From the NCBI GenBank assembly GCA_937902695.1, contig CALFNI010000046.1, positions 1 through 11,197 of the forward strand: a stretch of 11,197 bases of DNA, written 5' to 3'. Shown piece by piece: positions 7,513 to 11,197 of this stretch (within the stretch, counting starts at the first letter, position 1; each line of letters opens with the position of its first letter). The stretch comes from an uncultured Rhodanobacteraceae bacterium. GTDB lineage: Bacteria; Pseudomonadota; Gammaproteobacteria; Xanthomonadales; Rhodanobacteraceae. The notes under the pieces were generated by a model. That model was not told the DNA's origin. It saw only the letters and a list, made by a program, of their open reading frames with translations, and searched no databases. Position numbers and translations under genes: made by a program.

Positions 7513-7755
7513 TTACGCGCCTTCTGCCGGCGCACTCCCGAGCAACTGCTTCAGCACCGCGAACACCTCGTCCTTGCTGCCGGTCACCGTGATCTGCGAC
7601 TCGCGCGGAAAATCGGTGCCGACATAGACCGCGTAGCCGAGCCCAAGGTCGTTGCCGTCCTCGTCGATACGCTGGAACGTATCGACCTTTCCGATGTACG
7701 CGACGCGGTTCGCATCGATGAAGCGACTGTCGGGCAGCTTGATCCAGCGGGCCAT
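7513..7755 (-). CDS. Small conserved-looking protein of unknown function (80 residues)
   Basis: I do not recognise this protein. It is 80 residues and starts MARWIKLPDSRFI. It looks soluble: there is no signal peptide or membrane segment, and the second half (about 33-70) reads like beta strands followed by a short helix (DEVFAVLKQLL, about 61-71). It is acidic and has no cysteine. The start at 7755 is supported by an SD (AGGAAGAG on the minus strand, about four bases upstream). The frame continues further upstream (to about 7914) but that part runs into the M2 gene and has no SD. The gene lies 70 bp downstream of the M2 peptidase on the same strand, so co-transcription is possible. The strong SD, compact globular-looking composition and non-repetitive sequence argue that it is real. 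Confidence 0.75.
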   Translation of the reverse strand: MARWIKLPDSRFIDANRVAYIGKVDTFQRIDEDGNDLGLGYAVYVGTDFPRESQITVTGSKDEVFAVLKQLLGSAPAEGA

Positions 7756-7787
7756 GGGACTCTTCCTGCGTTGAAAGTGGGCGGAGT

Positions 7788-7818
7788 GTAGCGACGGCAG
7801 GGCGGGCGATGTTGCTAC
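7788..7818. other. Imperfect stem-loop between the M2 and 80-residue genes
   Basis: GTAGCGAC (7788-7795) faces GTTGCTAC (7811-7818). On the minus strand, the direction of both genes, this gives seven pairs with one A-C mismatch and no T-run. It is unlikely to stop transcription fully, so M2 and the small gene may share a message. Confidence 0.3.
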
Positions 7819-7825
7819 CGCCTTC

Positions 7826-9751
7826 TCAGGACTGCCACCCGCACTGCTGTCCCTTGTTCTGCTCCTTGAGCCACGCGTAGAGCGGCGCGAAGTAATCGAT
7901 GATCGCGCCCGCATCCATTTCGGGCTTGCCGGTCAACTCCTTCAGCGTGTCCTGCCACGGCCGGCTCGCACCTTCGCCGAGCATCTTCCAGTACTTCGCA
8001 CCCGCTTCCTTGTTGCCGTAGATCGAGCACTGCGAGAGAGGTCCGGTGTGCCCGGCGGCCTCGCAGAGCGAGCGATAGAATTGGAACTGCAGGATGTCGG
8101 CGAGGAAATAGCGCATGTACGGCACGTTCGTCGGCACGTGGTTCTTCGCGCCTGGATCGAAATCGGCCGGCGTCGCCGCAACCGGCGACGAGATGCCCTG
8201 ATACGTGCGCCGCAACTGCCACCACGCGGCGTTGTACCGATCGGGCCTGATCGAACCGTCGAACACGCCCCAGCGCCATTTGTCGATCAGGAGCCCGAAC
8301 GGCAGGAACGCGACCTTCTCGAGCGCCAGCTTCATCTGCGCATTGAGCGCGGCCTTCTCGTCGGCGCCGGCCTTGCCGGCGAGACCGATCTCGGCGAGAT
8401 AGCCCGGCGTGATGTTGAGCCGGATCGTGTCGCCGATCGCCTCGTGGAAGCCGTCGTTCGCGCCGCCCTGGAAGATCGGCCACTGATCCGTGTATGCGAG
8501 GTAGTAATAGACGTGCCCCATCTCGTGGTAGATCGTGTACTCATCCTCCTCGGTCGGCCGGATGCACATCTTGATGCGCACGTCATCGCCCATGTTCATC
8601 GGCCACGCGCTCGCGTGGCAGAGCGCGTCGCGGTCGCGCGGACGCAGCAGCATCGACTTCGTGTAGAACGACGCCGGCAACGGCGGGAATCCGATCGATT
8701 GGTAGAAATCCTCCGACCGCCGAACCATCGTCTCGGCGCTCTTGAGATCGGCGTCGTGCTCGAGCCGCGCGAGCTCGGGCGGCGAGGGCGTGCCCTTGAA
8801 GTTTTTCTTCGCGTCGTCGAGTGCGGCCTTGCGCTGCGCTTCGAGCCGCTGGTTGACGTCGAGACCGCCCGCGCCGGGATAGGGCTCGAGCAGCGGAAAG
8901 ATGTTCTCCCAGCTCTGCGCCCACATGTTGCCGGTCACGTGCGCGGGAATCGTGCCGTCCTTGGGCATGCGCTCGCCGTACTTCGCGGCGAGCTTGCCGC
9001 GCGCATAGCACTGGAGCTCGCCGTAGAGCGGCCGGACCTGCGACCAGAGCGCATCGGTCGTCTTCGCGAACTCGTCCGGCGTCATGTCGTAGCCGGCGCG
9101 CCACATCGTGCCGACGTTGTCGTAGCCGAGGTCGCGCGCGCCCTCGTTGAGGAGCTCGACGAAGCGCTGGTAATCCTTCAGCATGCCGCGGCCGACGTGA
9201 TGCCAGCCGGCCCACGCGTCGAGATCGTGGTCCCAGTCGCGGTCGTCGGCCATCAGCTTGGAAAGATCGTCGAGCGTCCTGCAACTCGACGCATCGTTCG
9301 GATCCTTGCAGTACTTGCCCGATCCGTACGCGGCGGTCAGCTTCGAGCCGAGCGTCGTCATCTCGGTCAGGTGCGCCGGATTCTTCGGCGCCGGCATCGC
9401 CGTCTGCAGCTTCAGGAGGTACAGCGCGCGCGCGTCCTTCGCGTCGGTGTCGGGGACGTTCGTATACGGCGCCGCCTTGTCGATCTCGGCCGAGAGCCAC
9501 TGCAGCCAGCGCTCGTTGGCGCGCGCGGTCAGCATCTGGGTATCGTCGGTGATGTAGGTCTCGGCAACCCACTCGGCCGCATTCGGCTCGATGTAGCGCT
9601 GCCTGTACTCGGCGTTCATTCCGGCGACGAACGCGTGCACGTCGCTCGCCGTCGGCGCTTTCGCTTTTTCGTCTTTCGGCGCCGCGGCACAGAATGGCGT
9701 CGTCAGCGCTGCGAGCACGGCCGCGGTCAGTGCAAGGCGAATCGCACGCAT
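7826..9751 (-). CDS. M2-family peptidyl dipeptidase (angiotensin-converting-enzyme homologue), exported
   Basis: A 641-residue zinc metallopeptidase that removes C-terminal dipeptides from oligopeptides. Residues 1-24 form a signal peptide; its Cys21 lies in TPFC, which is not a lipobox. The zinc site is HEMGH (409-413) plus Glu437 (EAIGD), 24 residues after the second His, the same spacing as in human ACE. The segment from Lys536 to Tyr548 (K-x-HVP, then PYMRY) matches the ACE substrate-binding Lys511/His513/Tyr520/Tyr523. Trp510, Arg514 and Arg547 match ACE chloride ligands. Three cysteine pairs (148/157, 378/396, 563/575) correspond to the three ACE disulphides. The track-level start at 9805 was rejected: ATG 9751 begins the signal peptide and has a good SD (GGGGAGA, six bases upstream). 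It is about the length of one ACE domain and lacks a membrane anchor. Xanthomonas ACE homologues are known to be active. It is divergent to the wHTH regulator. Confidence 0.96.
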   Translation of the reverse strand: MRAIRLALTAAVLAALTTPFCAAAPKDEKAKAPTASDVHAFVAGMNAEYRQRYIEPNAAEWVAETYITDDTQMLTARANERWLQWLSAEIDKAAPYTNVPDTDAKDARALYLLKLQTAMPAPKNPAHLTEMTTLGSKLTAAYGSGKYCKDPNDASSCRTLDDLSKLMADDRDWDHDLDAWAGWHHVGRGMLKDYQRFVELLNEGARDLGYDNVGTMWRAGYDMTPDEFAKTTDALWSQVRPLYGELQCYARGKLAAKYGERMPKDGTIPAHVTGNMWAQSWENIFPLLEPYPGAGGLDVNQRLEAQRKAALDDAKKNFKGTPSPPELARLEHDADLKSAETMVRRSEDFYQSIGFPPLPASFYTKSMLLRPRDRDALCHASAWPMNMGDDVRIKMCIRPTEEDEYTIYHEMGHVYYYLAYTDQWPIFQGGANDGFHEAIGDTIRLNITPGYLAEIGLAGKAGADEKAALNAQMKLALEKVAFLPFGLLIDKWRWGVFDGSIRPDRYNAAWWQLRRTYQGISSPVAATPADFDPGAKNHVPTNVPYMRYFLADILQFQFYRSLCEAAGHTGPLSQCSIYGNKEAGAKYWKMLGEGASRPWQDTLKELTGKPEMDAGAIIDYFAPLYAWLKEQNKGQQCGWQS

Positions 9752-9776
9752 GGTGTTCTCCCCGGAATGTGCACTG

Positions 9777-9805
9777 AGGCTAGTCAGCGCAGGACGGCGA
9801 GGCAA
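9777..9805 (-). promoter_or_regulatory. Possible sigma-70-like promoter of the M2 gene
   Basis: On the minus strand TTGCCT (9800-9805) and TAGCCT (9777-9782) are 17 bp apart and would start a message about 20 bases before the M2 ATG, just ahead of its SD. Both hexamers match only half of consensus, so spacing and position are the main support. Confidence 0.22.
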
Positions 9806-9828
9806 GCTGCAACGCGATAGGCCGGCCG

Positions 9829-9846
9829 CATGCGCACAAGCGCATG
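9829..9846. promoter_or_regulatory. Perfect inverted repeat in the M2-regulator divergent region
   Basis: CATGCGC (9829-9835) and GCGCATG (9840-9846) are separated by ACAA. The 18-bp symmetric site lies about 80 bp upstream of the M2 start and just upstream of its possible promoter. It could be an operator for the divergent wHTH regulator or an RNA hairpin. OmpR-type wHTH proteins more often bind direct repeats, which weakens the operator reading. Confidence 0.35.
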
Positions 9847-9859
9847 GGTGACGGCGGCA

Positions 9860-9916
9860 GGGCCCGCAGCGACGCGGCGCCGGCCGAGCCCTGGCATCGG
9901 CTCGGCGCGCGGGCCT
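9860..9916. other. Nested GC-rich stem-loop in the divergent region
   Basis: An outer stem, GGCCCGC (9861-9867) with GCGGGCC (9909-9915), encloses an inner stem, GCCGAGCC (9883-9890) with GGCTCGGC (9899-9906) and loop CTGGCATC. A G.U pair may extend the outer stem on the plus strand. There is no T-run on either side. It could insulate the two divergent units or be a leader structure of the regulator transcript; neither can be decided from sequence. The rest of the 325-bp gap (9752-10076) shows only the short items listed separately, including GTCCGGAC at 9939-9946. Confidence 0.45.
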
Positions 9917-9999
9917 CCCGGTTCGGCGCAGCCGGAACGTCCGGACACACCGCTGGACCGTCGGGCTGGGTTAGAGGATGGAGCCAAGGGGGGCTCACG

Positions 10000-10083
10000 A
10001 TGCGCGTAGCCGGGTCCGACCGCTTCGATTTGCCGAACTTGCTTGCCTCGGCGACATTTATTACGATCATTTTCGTATGTTGA
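10000..10083 (+). CDS. Possible 27-codon ORF overlapping the regulator start
   Basis: ATG 10000 is preceded by a strong SD-like AGGGGGG (eight-base spacing) and opens 27 codons: a polar first third (MRVAGSDRFD) and a hydrophobic end (TFITIIFVC). Its TGA (10081-10083) overlaps the regulator ATG (10077-10079) in the arrangement ATGTTGA. This is the usual geometry for translational coupling, and the regulator ATG has no SD of its own. The frame is open upstream to 9844 without another good start. Against it: it is tiny, with no recognised family, and could be chance. No function is assigned. Confidence 0.35.
   Translation: MRVAGSDRFDLPNLLASATFITIIFVC
10039..10067 (+). promoter_or_regulatory. 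Possible promoter directly before the wHTH regulator
   Basis: TTGCTT (10039-10044) and TACGAT (10062-10067) are 17 bp apart in a locally AT-rich stretch. Transcription would then begin at about the regulator ATG 10077, giving a leaderless message or one translated from ATG 10104. This competes with the reading in which the 27-codon ORF upstream is transcribed and coupled to the regulator. Confidence 0.25.
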
Positions 10084-11197
10084 TCGGCGGCCAGGCCACG
10101 GGCATGCATGCAGCCTTTCGCACAAGGTCGGAAGAGACGCGCTTTCTGGCCGTCGGCGAGCATGTCGTCGATGTCGATACGCTGCGTCTCGTTACGAGCC
10201 CGGGCACACCGCGGCTGACGCCGAAGGCGGCCGCCGTGCTGCTCCAGCTCGTCCGCGCGGCCGGCCGCACGCTGAGCCGCGACGAGCTCCTCAACGAAGT
10301 GTGGAAAGGCACCTGTCCGACGCAGGACGTGCTGACCCAGGCCGTCAAGGATCTGCGCCGGCTGCTCGGCGATGACCTGCACGCGCCGCGCTTCGTCGAA
10401 ACGCTGCCGCGGCTCGGCTACCGGCTCGTCGCGCCGGCGCGCTTCATCGACGATTCGACGGCGGCGGCGTTCGCGCCGGGCGCGCACGCCGACGACGCGA
10501 TGAAACCGGCGCAGCGGACCGTCGCGCGCCGTCGTCCGCCGCGGCGCTGGGCGTTGGCTGCGATCGTTGCCGCGACGATTGGCCTGCTCGCGTCCGGCCT
10601 GCGCCGCGAGCAGGGCGACAGCGCGGAGCTGACACCGCGCTGGCACGTGAGCGCGCAGCGCGCGATCACGGCCGATCCCGGCCCCGAGCACTATCCGCGC
10701 ATTTCGCCGGACGGCACGCGCGTTGCGTATTCGATCGTCGATCCGGTCCGACACGCCTCGCGCATCGTGCAGCGCTCGCTGTCGCAGGCGCGCCTGATCG
10801 AGATCAGCGACGGCGCGGACGGCAACGAGTTCTTCCCGGTCTGGTCGCCCGACGGCTCGTCGATCGCATTCGCGCGGCAGGACAGCGACGAATGCAGCAT
10901 CCTGCTGGCCTCGGCATCCGGCGGCGCGGAGCGGCTGATCGATCGCTGCGTCGTCGCTGCGGTCACCTATTTCTCGTGGACACCCGACGGACGCAGCCTG
11001 ATCAGCACGCGTCCGTCGGGCGCCACCGCGACCGACATGGCGATCACGCTGGTGCCGATCGACGGCAGCGCGCTCGACCGCATCCCGTACGCGCACGACA
11101 ACGGCGATCTCGATCTCGACGCGCGCTATTCGCCGGACGGCCGGCTCATCGCGTTCCGCCGCGGTGCGAGCCCGTACAGCGATCTCTTCGTCGTCGA
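10077..11197 (+). CDS. CadC-like membrane-anchored wHTH regulator with PD40/TolB-like propeller, 3'-truncated
   Basis: The first 373 residues of a one-component transmembrane regulator; the frame is open to the right edge. Residues about 22-119 form an OmpR/PhoB-type winged-helix DNA-binding domain (LTPKAAAVLLQLV; the recognition-helix region LTQAVKDLRRLLGD; the wing ending LPRLGYRLVAP). A basic stretch (RRRPPRRW, 151-158) and one hydrophobic segment (about 158-174) make a single membrane span, with the N-terminus in the cytoplasm. The exported part has four WSPDG-type PD40 repeats at about 206-219, 253-267, 298-311 and 348-362, the start of a beta-propeller. There is no receiver domain, so it senses through its periplasmic part, as CadC does. 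The start is uncertain: ATG 10077 lacks an SD but could be coupled to the small ORF; ATG 10104 is an alternative that keeps the whole wHTH domain. It is divergent to the M2 gene, which is a plausible target. Confidence 0.9.
   Translation, partial: MLIGGQATGMHAAFRTRSEETRFLAVGEHVVDVDTLRLVTSPGTPRLTPKAAAVLLQLVRAAGRTLSRDELLNEVWKGTCPTQDVLTQAVKDLRRLLGDDLHAPRFVETLPRLGYRLVAPARFIDDSTAAAFAPGAHADDAMKPAQRTVARRRPPRRWALAAIVAATIGLLASGLRREQGDSAELTPRWHVSAQRAITADPGPEHYPRISPDGTRVAYSIVDPVRHASRIVQRSLSQARLIEISDGADGNEFFPVWSPDGSSIAFARQDSDECSILLASASGGAERLIDRCVVAAVTYFSWTPDGRSLISTRPSGATATDMAITLVPIDGSALDRIPYAHDNGDLDLDARYSPDGRLIAFRRGASPYSDLFVV

Noticed and set aside
7368..7592. Plus-strand ORF with LTPALSR- and SPACGRG-like peptide
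   Set aside because: This peptide is the familiar spurious translation of the REP-like repeat, not a protein.
9752..9805. 18-residue N-terminal extension of the M2 peptidase from 9805
   Set aside because: It would precede the signal peptide and has no SD; ATG 9751 follows GGGGAGA at good spacing.
8048..9820. 590-codon plus-strand ORF opposite the M2 gene
   Set aside because: Shadow of the M2 coding sequence, which has full ACE motifs on the minus strand.
9844..9999. Upstream part of the 79-codon plus-strand ORF before the regulator
   Set aside because: Low-complexity translation through the nested hairpin without an SD; only the part from ATG 10000 has a start signal worth keeping.

Overview
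The window is a GC-rich (about two-thirds G+C by eye) bacterial chromosome segment. Its gene content and style point to a gammaproteobacterium of the Xanthomonadales/Lysobacterales, perhaps a Dokdonella- or Lysobacter-like genus. This is an inference from three things. There is a YoaA-type helicase and an ACE-like M2 peptidase of the kind characterised in Xanthomonas. There are large secreted S8 and S53 peptidases. There is also a REP-like palindrome whose spurious translation reads LTPALSR/SPLPRAGEG, a pattern common in proteobacterial genomes. No ribosomal RNA or other decisive taxonomic marker is present.

Layout. (1) Positions 2-1357, plus strand: C-terminal about 70% of a YoaA/DinG-family XPD-like helicase, cut by the left edge. 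(2) 1455-4427, plus: a 990-residue secreted subtilisin-family (S8) peptidase with an I9 propeptide, a PA insert and two C-terminal beta-rich regions. (3) 4428-4891: a 464-bp gap that holds stem-loops behind the S8 gene and a series of hairpins forming a long, apparently structured 5' leader for the next gene. (4) 4892-7276, plus: a secreted sedolisin-family (S53) peptidase with propeptide, catalytic domain, PKD domain and a C-terminal beta-sandwich-like module. (5) 7277-7512: two stem-loops, the second a strong intrinsic terminator, then a 108-bp near-perfect palindrome made of two inverted REP-like units. (6) 7513-7755, minus: an 80-residue protein of unknown function. (7) 7826-9751, minus: a secreted M2 (angiotensin-converting-enzyme-like) peptidyl dipeptidase with all the key residues. 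(8) 9752-10076: a 325-bp divergent intergenic region with GC-rich hairpins and a possible 27-codon ORF. (9) 10077-11197, plus: a CadC-like membrane-anchored winged-helix regulator with a PD40/TolB-like beta-propeller, cut by the right edge.

How the parts may work together. Three exported peptidases of different families lie within 8.3 kb: two endopeptidases with propeptides (S8, S53) and one dipeptide-releasing carboxypeptidase (M2). Together they could take extracellular or periplasmic protein down to dipeptides. The one-component regulator is divergent to the M2 gene and is the obvious candidate to control it, but this is inference from position only. The S53 gene carries a leader long and structured enough to suggest post-transcriptional control. 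I could not match that leader to a known riboswitch class. I see no clearly novel multi-gene system here. The least explained items are the S53 leader, the coupled small ORF at the regulator start, the C-terminal region of the S8 peptidase and the 80-residue protein.
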